A DNA stretch of 23,453 nt from CAYJFK01 sp964369475 (GCA_964369475.1 CAYJFK010000037.1:1-23453); one strand, 5' to 3'; numbered from the stretch's first letter, positions 6,662-14,363 are shown. Program-made: numbers and translations. The notes: generated by a model from the sequence alone, not told the origin.

Positions 6662-6675
6662 TATTATTATATAAT
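6647..6675 (+). promoter_or_regulatory. Sigma-A promoter of the parvulin lipoprotein gene
   Basis: TGGACA (6647-6652), a 17-bp spacer and TATAAT (6670-6675). Expected start is near 6682, leaving a leader of about 62 nt with a small CACCC/GGGTG hairpin at 6702-6714. It overlaps the divergent folE promoter by 15 bp. Confidence 0.75.
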
Positions 6676-6743
6676 GAAATGTACAGTTTTTGGAAAACAA
6701 GCACCCTGCGGGTGGATGCCCGTTTATATATTAGGAGGTAAAG

Positions 6744-7895
6744 ATGAAAAAACTATCAATTTTAACGGCAATTATTATGCTTATGTCGCTGCTTGCGGCT
6801 TGTAGCACAGAGGAAGCGCCATCGGGCGATACTTCCTTCCCCGAGACAGCTGTTGCAACAAGGGGCGCAGCCGAAGTATCGGCAGAGGATTTCTATTACT
6901 ATTTCTCTAGCGTAGCTTACGAGACAGAGTACAGCATGAATGAGGCATTTGCGGACTTCATGGATGAAGAACTACCCACAGGCATAGAAGGTGAAACGGC
7001 GACATACAAAGAGCTATTTACAGACTATGCAATTGAAGGTGCTATGGTAGAGTCGCTTGTTGGCGTTTTGTTTGAAGAAGCAGGGCTTGAGCTTCAGCCT
7101 GCTGACATAGCACTTATCGACGAGCAGATGACATCTTACGAAACACAGCTTGGCGGCGAAGAATCATTTAACGAGATGCTTGCAGAGCAAGGCGTTTCGA
7201 GAGAGTTTATCGAGAGCAGCTTTGAAGTGTATCTAATGGCAGACAAGCTAACAGAGTCGCTTCGCAGTGACCCCAGCCTATCTGACGAAGGTCTGCTTGA
7301 GATTGCCCAAGAAGAATATGTTAGAGTTAAGCACATTCTAATCCAGTCGACAGACGAGGCAGGCAACCCTGTGGACGAAGAAGACTTTAACACACGTGTA
7401 GACGAAGTTCTAACACAGCTTGGCGCAGGTGCGGATTTTGACATGCTAATGGAGCAGTACGGTGAAGACCCAGGCATGGTTAACAGCCCTGAGGGTTATG
7501 TTATAGACGAGTTTATAAGCTTTGACCCTGCATTTCTTGAAGTTGCCTTCGATCTTGAAATGGGCACATATGCAGTTGCAGAGGGTGTGTACGGCACACA
7601 TATCATAAAGCGTTTCCCCATCGAGGAAGCACATCTTGACGAATACTACCCCGACATGAGCGGCTACACGGTAGGTGACAAGATCTTCTACGAGAATGCC
7701 AATGCGCTTATGATTGAGAAAATGGAAGAGTACGAAACGGCAAACGAGCTCGTTGTTAACGATGAAGTTGTTGAAGAAATGATAACAAAGTATATGACAG
7801 AGCGTCCATACGATGCTGATGCTCATGCAGGGCACGATCACTCAGGCGGTGTAGGCACAGAGGGTGAAGTTGCAGAGGACGAGGCAGTAGGTTAA
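6744..7895 (+). CDS. PrsA/SurA-like parvulin-type peptidyl-prolyl isomerase lipoprotein
   Basis: A 383-residue extracytoplasmic foldase. The first 20 residues form a lipoprotein signal: KK, a hydrophobic core, and the lipobox LAAC with Cys20 as lipidation site. Residues about 40-185 are a helical SurA_N-like chaperone region. Residues about 192-292 are the parvulin PPIase domain, opening with VRVKHILIQS and closing with GTHIIKRFPIEE. Such proteins help secreted proteins fold at the membrane-wall interface of Gram-positive bacteria. The protein is strongly acidic. The end is unusual: DADAHAGHDHSGG followed by an acidic stretch, a short His patch that could bind metal. AGGAGG sits 7 nt before the ATG. 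It is probably monocistronic or weakly linked to the HD gene 107 bp downstream. Confidence 0.88.
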   Translation: MKKLSILTAIIMLMSLLAACSTEEAPSGDTSFPETAVATRGAAEVSAEDFYYYFSSVAYETEYSMNEAFADFMDEELPTGIEGETATYKELFTDYAIEGAMVESLVGVLFEEAGLELQPADIALIDEQMTSYETQLGGEESFNEMLAEQGVSREFIESSFEVYLMADKLTESLRSDPSLSDEGLLEIAQEEYVRVKHILIQSTDEAGNPVDEEDFNTRVDEVLTQLGAGADFDMLMEQYGEDPGMVNSPEGYVIDEFISFDPAFLEVAFDLEMGTYAVAEGVYGTHIIKRFPIEEAHLDEYYPDMSGYTVGDKIFYENANALMIEKMEEYETANELVVNDEVVEEMITKYMTERPYDADAHAGHDHSGGVGTEGEVAEDEAVG

Positions 7896-8002
7896 TAGAG
7901 GTCGTGTTAGCAGCATAGTAGAAAAGACACGGCAAGTAGAACGGTAAACAAGTACGGCAAAATTGTAGGTCGATATCCTCGCCTACGCTAAGGGGTAATC
8001 CT

Positions 8003-8590
8003 ATGGATTTTGAACTTGTATTAAAGGGTGACAAGTCGCCGATGGAGACATACACAGGGCGACTTGTCTACCCACCCGAGATGACGGCGGCAGATGTCGA
8101 CAAACGGGACATTGCCCATGCTCTCTCCCTCATGTGTAGAGGGGGAGGGCACATCTCGCATTTCTTTTCTGTGGCGCAACACTGCATAAATTGCGCCATG
8201 GAGGCATACGCAAGGGGATACAGCAGGCGTGTGCAACTGGGGGCACTTCTTCACGATGGAAGTGAGGCCTATATGTCGGACATTATTAGGCCTGTTAAGA
8301 GCGTTTTGCCCGATTATAAAAGACTTGAAGAAAAGATTGAAGCGGTCGTGTACGAGGCATTTTCCCTGTCGCTTTCAGACGAGGAGAGGGCACTTGTTAG
8401 GGAGATAGACAATATTATGCTCCACCACGAATTTTTGGCCCTAAAGGGCGGCGCAAAGATATACAGATCAGACCCACCCAAAGAGGCTTGTCAGCTCTTT
8501 GACGAGCGCAAACCGATAGATGTTGAAATTGAATTTTTGGCACTTCTTGACAAGCTATTAGAAAAGGTCTTTTATAAAGACCGAGAGTAG
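8003..8590 (+). CDS. HD-domain phosphohydrolase
   Basis: A 195-residue soluble HD-superfamily metal-dependent phosphohydrolase. The YTGRLVYPPEMTAADVDKRD N-terminal segment, the following DIAHALSLMCRGGGH, the FFSVAQHC helix (first His ligand), the HD dyad in ALLHDGSEAYMSDIIRP (about residues 83-84) and EIDNIMLHHE (late Asp) match a YfbR-like clade often found in phage and bacterial genomes. That clade is suspected to act on nucleotides, but the substrate here is unknown. AAGGGG lies about 8 nt before the ATG. Length is typical. It stands alone between the parvulin gene and fabK with no obvious functional partner. Confidence 0.85.
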   Translation: MDFELVLKGDKSPMETYTGRLVYPPEMTAADVDKRDIAHALSLMCRGGGHISHFFSVAQHCINCAMEAYARGYSRRVQLGALLHDGSEAYMSDIIRPVKSVLPDYKRLEEKIEAVVYEAFSLSLSDEERALVREIDNIMLHHEFLALKGGAKIYRSDPPKEACQLFDERKPIDVEIEFLALLDKLLEKVFYKDRE

Positions 8591-8743
8591 CAAAAAGAAG
8601 TGATTTATGGTATAATTATAATTATCAAGGCAAAATGGATTTACAGCATAGCTTAGCACAAGATAAAAGTGCAGGTTGTTAAGACGAGCCAGTTAATCCA
8701 AGGGCGTTGTGGCTCTTTATATATTAATACGGGGGAATATGAA

Positions 8744-9682
8744 ATGAAAACAAGAATTACAGAACTTTTTGGAATTGAATACCCGATAATTCAAGGCGGA
8801 ATGGCGCTTGTGTCGGACGCTTCTCTTGCAGGGGCTGTTAGTGCAGGCGGCGGTCTTGGTATACTTAATTCCATGGCAGGGCCTGATGCGCTTCGTGCAG
8901 ACATTCGCAAGGTTAAGGAAATGACAAGCAACCCGTTTGGCGTTAATGTTATGCTAAAGTCGCCCTTTTTAAAAGAAATTATTGCTATAACAATAGAGGA
9001 AAAAGTGAAAATTATTGCAACGGGTGCAGGCTCGCCCAAGGATTTAATTCCTGTGTGGCACGAGGCAGGCGCTCTTGTTATGCCTGTTGTTCCGTCGGCG
9101 ACAGTTGCCAAGAAGATGGAAATGGCCGGGGCTGATGCTGTTGTCTGCGAGGGCGGCGAGTCGGGCGGTCACATAGGCGAGACCACGACGATATCCATGA
9201 TCCCCCTTGCAAGCGAAATATGCACAGTGCCGATAGTTGCGGCCGGTGGCATTTCAAGTGGCAAGGGCGTTGCGGCTGCATTTGCAATGGGTGCAGAGGG
9301 TGTACAGATGGGAACGGCATTTATTGTTGCCGACGAGTGCACGGCATCGCAAGGATACAAAGATGCAATTGTTGCGGCTGTCGAGAGTGACACGGTTGTT
9401 TATATGAATCAGTCGACAAAGCGCAACTGCCGTACAGTTAAGTCGCCACTGACCGATAAGTATTTTGAAGTGCTAAAGGCAGAGGGCCTCGAGGCGGCAA
9501 TGGCTGTTACGGCTCAAGGTCTTGGCTTTGCGATGACATCGGGTGAGCCTGATAAGAGCGTATTCCTTGCAGGACAGTCGGCAGGAGCTGTTAAAAAGTG
9601 TGCACCTGCCGCTACAATAATTCGTGAAATTATGGAAGAAGCGAGAGCGGTAGCGCTTGCTCAGGTATCAAAGTGGCAGTAG
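8744..9682 (+). CDS. fabK: Enoyl-ACP reductase II (FMN-dependent)
   Basis: FabK reduces enoyl-ACP in the last step of each fatty acid elongation cycle, using FMN and NAD(P)H. It is the triclosan-insensitive alternative to FabI. The 312-residue protein shows IIQGGMA at the N-terminus, FGVNVMLKSPF, GAGSPKDL, VVPSATVAKKMEMAGADAV, the active-site His in GGESGGHIG, and AAGGISSGKGVAAAF with GAEGVQMGTAF binding the flavin phosphate. FabK and nitronate monooxygenases are homologous, but the FGVNVMLxSP and VFLAGQSAG segments favour FabK. The start at 8744 is chosen because the GGGGGAA box is 5-7 nt upstream. A 25-codon extension to 8669 lacks a binding site. No other fab genes are nearby. Confidence 0.87.
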   Translation: MKTRITELFGIEYPIIQGGMALVSDASLAGAVSAGGGLGILNSMAGPDALRADIRKVKEMTSNPFGVNVMLKSPFLKEIIAITIEEKVKIIATGAGSPKDLIPVWHEAGALVMPVVPSATVAKKMEMAGADAVVCEGGESGGHIGETTTISMIPLASEICTVPIVAAGGISSGKGVAAAFAMGAEGVQMGTAFIVADECTASQGYKDAIVAAVESDTVVYMNQSTKRNCRTVKSPLTDKYFEVLKAEGLEAAMAVTAQGLGFAMTSGEPDKSVFLAGQSAGAVKKCAPAATIIREIMEEARAVALAQVSKWQ

Positions 9683-9698
9683 AGTCGGGCTTTAGCAT

Positions 9699-10388
9699 AT
9701 GACGGTCACGCTTGTAATTCCCTTTTACAACGAGGGAGAAGCACTTGGCAGGGCGGTGCGGCAGTCGCTCGAGCTAAGAGAGCGGCTTGAATGTCCGCTC
9801 GAGATAATATTTGTCGATGACGGCTCGACCGATGGTGCGGCAAAGGGGCTTGACGGGCTCGATATAACGCTGCTGACCATGCCACACAACACGGGAAAAG
9901 GCGGTGCGGTGCGCTATGGTGTGCTCTCGTCGGGCGGTGATCTGGTGATATATACCGACTGCGACCTTGCGTACGGTCTTGATATAGTGCCAGATGCAAT
10001 AGCACATTTGCAAAGGAGCAAGGCGGCTCTGCTCTGCGGCTCTCGACGTCTGTCGGAGGAGGGTTACAGCGCATATCCGACACTGCGTAGGATTGCCTCG
10101 CATGGGTTTTCTCTTTTTGTGCGTATGGCGCTCGGTCTTACGGCGAGTGATACCCAGTGTGGGTTTAAGTGCCTAAAGGGTGACGTTGCAAGGCGGCTCT
10201 TTGCAAATGTCAAAACAGATGGCTACTCCTTCGACTTGGAACTGCTCGCAAGGGCACGAAAGTCGGGGGACAGGCTAACGGAGTTTCCGGTATCGGTTAT
10301 AAATCACGGCTCGTCTAAGGTCAATTTGATAAGGGATACCTTTAAAATGATTGGCGAGGTTTTAAAAATTAGGCGGCTTGTGAAGTAG
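9699..10388 (+). CDS. Family 2 glycosyltransferase, dolichyl-phosphate-glucose synthase-like
   Basis: A 229-residue GT2 enzyme with a GT-A fold. VTLVIPFYNEGEAL starts the nucleotide-binding fold. FVDDGSTDG (39-46) and TDCDLAYG (DxD-type, 86-89) bind nucleotide sugar and metal. SDTQCGFKCLKGDVARRLF and DGYSFDLELLARARKSG are the acceptor-side motifs seen in Alg5/polyprenyl-phosphate glycosyltransferases. Such enzymes load glucose or mannose on undecaprenyl phosphate for extracytoplasmic transfer. No C-terminal membrane helices are present. The gene begins 16 bp after the fabK stop with no good Shine-Dalgarno sequence, so translational coupling is likely. The sugar is not predictable. Confidence 0.88.
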   Translation: MTVTLVIPFYNEGEALGRAVRQSLELRERLECPLEIIFVDDGSTDGAAKGLDGLDITLLTMPHNTGKGGAVRYGVLSSGGDLVIYTDCDLAYGLDIVPDAIAHLQRSKAALLCGSRRLSEEGYSAYPTLRRIASHGFSLFVRMALGLTASDTQCGFKCLKGDVARRLFANVKTDGYSFDLELLARARKSGDRLTEFPVSVINHGSSKVNLIRDTFKMIGEVLKIRRLVK

Positions 10389-10452
10389 CAATTTTAAAAT
10401 AGAGCGTAGTAGCTTTATTAATATTATTTTTATTTGAAAGGTGGTTACACTA

Positions 10453-10722
10453 ATGGAAAACTTGTTTTTTTATCTCGAACACTGCCCCTATTGCAAAAAG
10501 GCGCAAAAATACTTCGACGAGGCAATGGAAAAAAGACCGGAATTAAAGGCCGGATTTGAAACCTTACGCAAGGTTGAGGAGAGCAAAGAGGTAGAGTTTG
10601 CCGATTCTTTCGACTATCATTATGTGCCAACCATCTATGTAAAGGGCGAAAAAATCCACGAAGGCGCAATGAAGGAAGAAGAAGCAGTTACAATTTTAGA
10701 AAAGGCGCTTGCATCTATGTAG
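10453..10722 (+). CDS. Glutaredoxin-like thioredoxin-fold protein
   Basis: An 89-residue thiol-disulfide protein. The CPYC active site lies at residues 11-14, after a short FFYLEHCP strand. The cis-proline loop is YVPTIYV, and a C-terminal helix carries EEEAVTILEKAL. The CPYC dithiol motif is that of classical glutaredoxins. The acidic insertion between helix 1 and strand 2 is short and variable. The ATG at 10453 is preferred to the GTG at 10441 because the AAAGGTGG box (10437-10444) sits 8 nt before the ATG and overlaps the GTG. A strong terminator follows immediately, so the fabK-GT2-glutaredoxin set may form one transcript. Confidence 0.85.
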   Translation: MENLFFYLEHCPYCKKAQKYFDEAMEKRPELKAGFETLRKVEESKEVEFADSFDYHYVPTIYVKGEKIHEGAMKEEEAVTILEKALASM

Positions 10723-10726
10723 CACC

Positions 10727-10765
10727 AAAAAAACGGGATAGCGGCGCAGCCACTGTCCCGTTTTT
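10727..10765 (+). terminator. Rho-independent terminator after the glutaredoxin-like gene
   Basis: CGGGA (10734-10738) pairs with TCCCG (10756-10760), extended by A7/T5 outside. GGC/GCC (10743-10745 with 10749-10751) closes a GCA tip inside. T5 follows the stem directly. Confidence 0.9.
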
Positions 10766-10770
10766 AAGTA

Positions 10771-10962
10771 AAAAGTAATAGGTAAGAGCTAAAAACTAAG
10801 GACAAAAATTGCTTTGGCAATTTTTATTAAATCAGGCTAGGTTTATAGTTTTTTTGGATTTGCAAAAAACACTGTATGCACAAAACAATACAATTAGAAA
10901 AAGCTTCAGCTTTTTCTTTCCATAGCTCTTAGTTCTTAGTTCTTAGCTCTTACTTCTTACCT
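10771..10962. repeat. Heptad-hairpin element 1 (complete: two arms)
   Basis: Left arm: three 7-bp units (TAAGAGC, TAAAAAC, TAAGGAC; 10783-10803) directly abut a hairpin (10804-10812 with 10817-10825). Right arm: hairpin GAAAAAGCT/AGCTTTTTC (10897-10916), then five inverted heptads of type GCTCTTA/GTTCTTA (10925-10959). About 70 bp of A/T-rich sequence lies between. The element fills most of the 332-bp gap before galE. No gene is supported in it. Confidence 0.75.
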
Positions 10963-11054
10963 GTAAAAACCCACCAATCAGATTTATAAAGCAAAATCCC
11001 CAAAAAAGAACTATTCCAATAAATCAATAAAATCCACATAAAAGGAGTTTTTTC

Positions 11055-12065
11055 ATGACCATTCTCGTTACAGGGGCTGCGGGGTATATTGGCAGCCATA
11101 CTGCTCTTGCTTTGATAGAGGCAGGGCATACCGTTATTGCCGTTGACAATCTGTCGAATAGCACGAGATCAGCACTTACCGCTGTGTATGAGCTGACAGG
11201 AGCGCCTATTAAGTTTTATCAGTGCGATGTAAGGGACGGTAATTCCCTTATGGATATAGTAATGGCAAACAAGGTAGAGGCAGTTATACACCTTGCAGGG
11301 CTTAAGGCTGTTGAGCAATCTTCTTCTATGCCGCTTGAATATTACGAGAACAATGTTGGCGGCACACTAACTTTGCTACGTGCTATGACGCTTTGCGGCG
11401 TGAGAAAGCTTGTCTTTTCCTCATCTGCAACGGTATATGGCGATGGAGAGCTCCCCTCCAAGGAAGGGGCACCGCTAACTGCGACAAATCCATATGGCAG
11501 AACAAAGCTTGTAATTGAGGGCATGATTGAAGATGCTAAGGCGGCAGGGCTTATAGACTCTTGCATTTTGCGATATTTTAACCCTGTCGGCAGTCATCCG
11601 TCGGGCAACATGGGGGAGAGAGCAAAGGGAGTTCCTGCAAATTTGATGCCGCACATATGCCGTGCCGCAAATGGCGAGAGCACGCTTAAGGTATTTGGCA
11701 CAGACTACGACACGTCAGACGGCAGTTGCGAGCGTGACTATGTTCATGTACTCGATCTTGCAAAGGGTCATGTGGCGGCACTTGAAGCCGATGGTATATT
11801 CAACCTTGGCGGCGGTCGCCCTGTAAGTGTTCTGGAGCTGATAGCGGCCTTCGAGAGGGCTACCGGCAAGACCGTTCCCTATGAAGTTGCACCGAGGCGA
11901 CGTGGCGATGTTGCCGCAAATTATGCCGACATAGAGCGTGCAAAGAGTATTCTCGGGTGGGCGCCGACACTTACGCTTGAAGATATGTGCAAAGATGCAT
12001 TCAAGGCATATCTTGTGGATTTGGAGCGTCCCGAGGAAACGGAAGATGAAATAGAGGTATTATAG
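11055..12065 (+). CDS. galE: UDP-glucose 4-epimerase
   Basis: GalE interconverts UDP-glucose and UDP-galactose with bound NAD, linking galactose use to cell-envelope sugars. The 336-residue short-chain dehydrogenase has the GAAGYIG Rossmann loop (7-13), VIHLAGLKAVEQS, the catalytic Ser in SSSATVYG (S122-S124 region) and the YxxxK dyad (Y147, K151) in NPYGRTK. ILRYFNPVGSHPSG, NLMPHI and RDYVHVLDLA are further GalE motifs. Where many GalEs read TPDGTGVRDY, this one reads TSDGSCERDY. AAAGGAG sits about 9 nt before the ATG. Only 9 bp separate it from pgk, so galE leads or joins the glycolytic block. Confidence 0.94.
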   Translation: MTILVTGAAGYIGSHTALALIEAGHTVIAVDNLSNSTRSALTAVYELTGAPIKFYQCDVRDGNSLMDIVMANKVEAVIHLAGLKAVEQSSSMPLEYYENNVGGTLTLLRAMTLCGVRKLVFSSSATVYGDGELPSKEGAPLTATNPYGRTKLVIEGMIEDAKAAGLIDSCILRYFNPVGSHPSGNMGERAKGVPANLMPHICRAANGESTLKVFGTDYDTSDGSCERDYVHVLDLAKGHVAALEADGIFNLGGGRPVSVLELIAAFERATGKTVPYEVAPRRRGDVAANYADIERAKSILGWAPTLTLEDMCKDAFKAYLVDLERPEETEDEIEVL

Positions 12066-12074
12066 GAGGATATT

Positions 12075-13217
12075 ATGAAAAAGACTGTTAGAGATATTGA
12101 TGTTTCAGGGCTTAGAGTGCTTTTAAGATGCGATTTTAACGTGCCGTTAAAGGAGGGCGTTATAACAGACGATACGAGAATTAGGGCGGCACTTCCGACA
12201 ATCGAGTATCTGCTGGACAAGGGTGCACGAGTTGTGCTCTGCTCTCACCTTGGCAGGCCGAAGGGCGAGGCAAACCCGAAATTTACATTAGAGCCTGTGG
12301 CAATTCGCCTAAGCGAGCTTTTGAATAGAGAAATACCGCTTATATACGACTACGAGAGGGCAGGCGGCGAGATTTGTCTGCTTGAAAATCTTCGTTTCCA
12401 CAAGGGCGAGACCGACAACGACCCAGAGTTTGCAAAGGGGCTTGCAGATCTTGCCGACATATATGTAAGCGATGCCTTTGGCTGTGTGCACAGGGCGCAC
12501 GCTTCGACAGAAGGGGTGACAAAGTATCTGCCCTCTGTTGCAGGTCTGTTGATTGAAAAGGAGCTTACAATAATCGGAGGTGCAATGGAGGCCCCACGTC
12601 GCCCGTTTGTGGCGGTGCTGGGCGGCGCTAAGGTGTCGGACAAGATTGGCGTTATAGACAATCTTATTACAAAGGTAGATGCTCTTATTATAGGCGGTGC
12701 CATGGCATATACATTTATTGCCGCTCAAGGCGGAAGTATCGGCAAGTCGCTCTGCGAGCCCGATAAATTTGACATTGCGCTCGAGGCACTTAAAAAGGCA
12801 AAGGAGAGAAATATTCCGATATACCTCCCACAAGACAGCCTTGTAGCAACCGAGATAGACGGCGAAGTTACAGTGGCAAACTCCGATATAATAGAGGAGG
12901 GCTACATGGGGCTTGACATAGGGCCGGAGGCAGTTGCGACCTTTAGCGAAGTGCTTGCAGGGGCAGGGACTGTTATATGGAATGGGCCTCTTGGCATGTT
13001 TGAGCACCCCTCTTTCAAGGGCGGTACTCTTGCGATAGCAAAAGCGGTTGCATCGTCGAGTGCTATATCGATTTTAGGCGGGGGCGATCTTGTGGCGGCC
13101 GCTAAGACTCTTGGATTTGCCGATTCGATTACCCATTTGTCGACGGGCGGCGGTGCTACTCTTGAATTTTTGGAAGGACTTGCTTTGCCGGGAATTGAGA
13201 GTTTGGAGAATGCCTAA
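12075..13217 (+). CDS. pgk: Phosphoglycerate kinase
   Basis: Pgk transfers phosphate from 1,3-bisphosphoglycerate to ADP in glycolysis. The 380-residue protein has the standard motif order: RCDFNVPL, DDTRIRAALPTI, SHLGRPKG, LLENLRFHKGE, SDAFGCVHRAHAST, then the nucleotide-domain VLGGAKVSDKIGVI, GGAMAYTF, NGPLGMFE and the GGGDLVAA and STGGGATLEFLEG loops. It is about 15 residues shorter than common bacterial Pgk, mainly just before LLENLRF, where the usual GxxxxxxV stretch is trimmed. An AGGAGGA box overlaps the end of galE. The gene is followed by a heptad-hairpin half-element and then tpiA. No gap gene is in the cluster. Confidence 0.95.
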   Translation: MKKTVRDIDVSGLRVLLRCDFNVPLKEGVITDDTRIRAALPTIEYLLDKGARVVLCSHLGRPKGEANPKFTLEPVAIRLSELLNREIPLIYDYERAGGEICLLENLRFHKGETDNDPEFAKGLADLADIYVSDAFGCVHRAHASTEGVTKYLPSVAGLLIEKELTIIGGAMEAPRRPFVAVLGGAKVSDKIGVIDNLITKVDALIIGGAMAYTFIAAQGGSIGKSLCEPDKFDIALEALKKAKERNIPIYLPQDSLVATEIDGEVTVANSDIIEEGYMGLDIGPEAVATFSEVLAGAGTVIWNGPLGMFEHPSFKGGTLAIAKAVASSSAISILGGGDLVAAAKTLGFADSITHLSTGGGATLEFLEGLALPGIESLENA

Positions 13218-13220
13218 GTT

Positions 13221-13302
13221 AGGTAAGAGCTAAGAGCTAAGAACTAAGAGCTAAGAACTAAGAGCTAAGAGCTATGGAGAGAAAAAGTCCGGGGACTTTT
13301 TC
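13221..13302 (+). repeat. Heptad-hairpin element 2 (half-element)
   Basis: Seven consecutive 7-bp units, TAAGAGC or TAAGAAC, run from 13224 to 13272. They are followed by TATGGAGA and the hairpin GAAAAAGTCC/GGACTTTTTC (13281-13302). This matches the right arm of element 1 in reverse orientation, including the GCTATGGA junction. The run starts 7 bp after the pgk stop codon. Confidence 0.8.
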
Positions 13303-13334
13303 TTTTGAATTGATATATTGTAAGGGAGATAGAT

Positions 13335-14363
13335 ATGGTACAGCGTAGGAAAATTGTGGCGGGGAATTGGAAGATGAACTTTGTTTCCTCTCGTATAATG
13401 GTTGGGGCGATGCCGAGTAGTGTTTGCAAGGTTGCGATTTTTCCGCCGGCACCGTTTTTAAAGGAAGCGGCAGAGGTTTTTGGTGCTAAGGGAGCAATTG
13501 TAGGGGCGCAAAATTGTCATTTTGAGGAGAAGGGCGCTTACACGGGCGAGCTATCTTGCGAGATGATAAAGGCTGTTGGCGGCAGTGCCGTTTTGATCGG
13601 TCACAGCGAGAGGCGACAGATCTTTGGCGAGACAGACGAGATTATAGCTAAAAAGGTGTCGGCAGTGCTAAAGGCAGGGCTTACACCGTATATATGTGTA
13701 GGCGAGACAGAGTCAGAGCGAGACAGTGGCAGTGCGCTCGAGACCGTCGAGCGTCAAGTTCTTGCGGCTTGTAAGGATGTAACAGATGTGCTTAGCATTG
13801 TTATTGCCTACGAGCCTGTTTGGGCTATCGGCACAGGCCGTGTTGCTACGCCTGAGCAGGCGCAAGAGGTATGCCATCATATAAGAGGTGTAATGCTAAA
13901 GAAATACGGTGTTATGGCAGGTGCAATGCCGATTTTGTATGGCGGATCTGTCAATGCTGCGAGTGCTGAGGAGCTCTTTTCCTGTGCCGATATAGACGGC
14001 GGCTTGATAGGAAGTGCTTCGCTTAAGCCTGCCGAGTTTGCAGGAATAATATCGGCGGCAGACAAGGCGGCCGGTATGACGGCAGATTGTGGGCATACTC
14101 ACGGTGACGAGGGGTGCAAGGGGCATCACGGCGGAGAGAAAGAGCATTGCGCCAAAGAGGAAAAAAAGAGCGGCTGTTGCGGTAAGCATGGTCATGGCGG
14201 TCACGGACATGGGCACGGTGGTGGTCACGGACATGGACACGGTGGCAGTTGTTGCGGAAAGCATGGTCATGGAAAAGGTCATGGTCATGGCGAAGGTCAT
14301 GGAAAAGGTCATGGTCATGGAAAAGGTCATGGTCATGGCGAAGGTCATGGGGAGAGTAAATAA
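13335..14363 (+). CDS. tpiA: Triosephosphate isomerase with a His/Cys/Gly-rich metal-binding C-terminal tail
   Basis: Residues 1-246 are TPI, which interconverts dihydroxyacetone phosphate and glyceraldehyde 3-phosphate. Active-site residues are intact: N11 and K13 in GNWKMN, H90 in IGHSERR, E160 in AYEPVWAIGTG, plus YGGSVN and the phosphate loop DGGLIGSASL. The first helix is shortened, with only about 20 residues between NWKMN and FPPAP. Residues 251-342 are an added tail with 23 His, 7 Cys and 36 Gly in 92 residues. It includes two CCGKHGHG boxes 25 codons apart and long HG/KG/EG runs. Such composition is typical of nickel/zinc/copper-binding tails (HypB, SlyD), so metal storage or delivery is inferred. 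The frame is continuous. An AAGGGAGA box precedes the ATG. The stop overlaps the gpmI ATG by one base. Confidence 0.93.
   Translation: MVQRRKIVAGNWKMNFVSSRIMVGAMPSSVCKVAIFPPAPFLKEAAEVFGAKGAIVGAQNCHFEEKGAYTGELSCEMIKAVGGSAVLIGHSERRQIFGETDEIIAKKVSAVLKAGLTPYICVGETESERDSGSALETVERQVLAACKDVTDVLSIVIAYEPVWAIGTGRVATPEQAQEVCHHIRGVMLKKYGVMAGAMPILYGGSVNAASAEELFSCADIDGGLIGSASLKPAEFAGIISAADKAAGMTADCGHTHGDEGCKGHHGGEKEHCAKEEKKSGCCGKHGHGGHGHGHGGGHGHGHGGSCCGKHGHGKGHGHGEGHGKGHGHGKGHGHGEGHGESK
14175..14357 (+). repeat. In-frame tandem repeats encoding the TPI tail
   Basis: TGTTGCGG-type blocks recur at 14175 and 14250 (75 bp apart). GGTCACGGACATGG recurs at 14199 and 14223 (24-bp period). The last 90 bp are nearly identical GGTCATGGTCATGG units alternating with AAAA or CGAA. 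All periods are multiples of three. The uniform codons at the 3' end suggest recent slippage expansion. Confidence 0.8.

Noticed and set aside
8611..8616. TATAAT upstream of fabK
   Set aside because: No acceptable -35 box lies 16-18 bp upstream, so I do not call a promoter.
8669..8743. 25-codon N-terminal extension of FabK
   Set aside because: No ribosome binding site precedes 8669, while GGGGGAA precedes the ATG at 8744, where the family sequence begins.
12309..13007. 232-residue minus-strand ORF
   Set aside because: It lies wholly inside pgk in antisense, with no binding site and a Cys/His-rich random composition. The pgk frame is certain.
13224..13272. CRISPR-like repeats
   Set aside because: The 7-bp units are contiguous with no spacers, and no cas genes are present.
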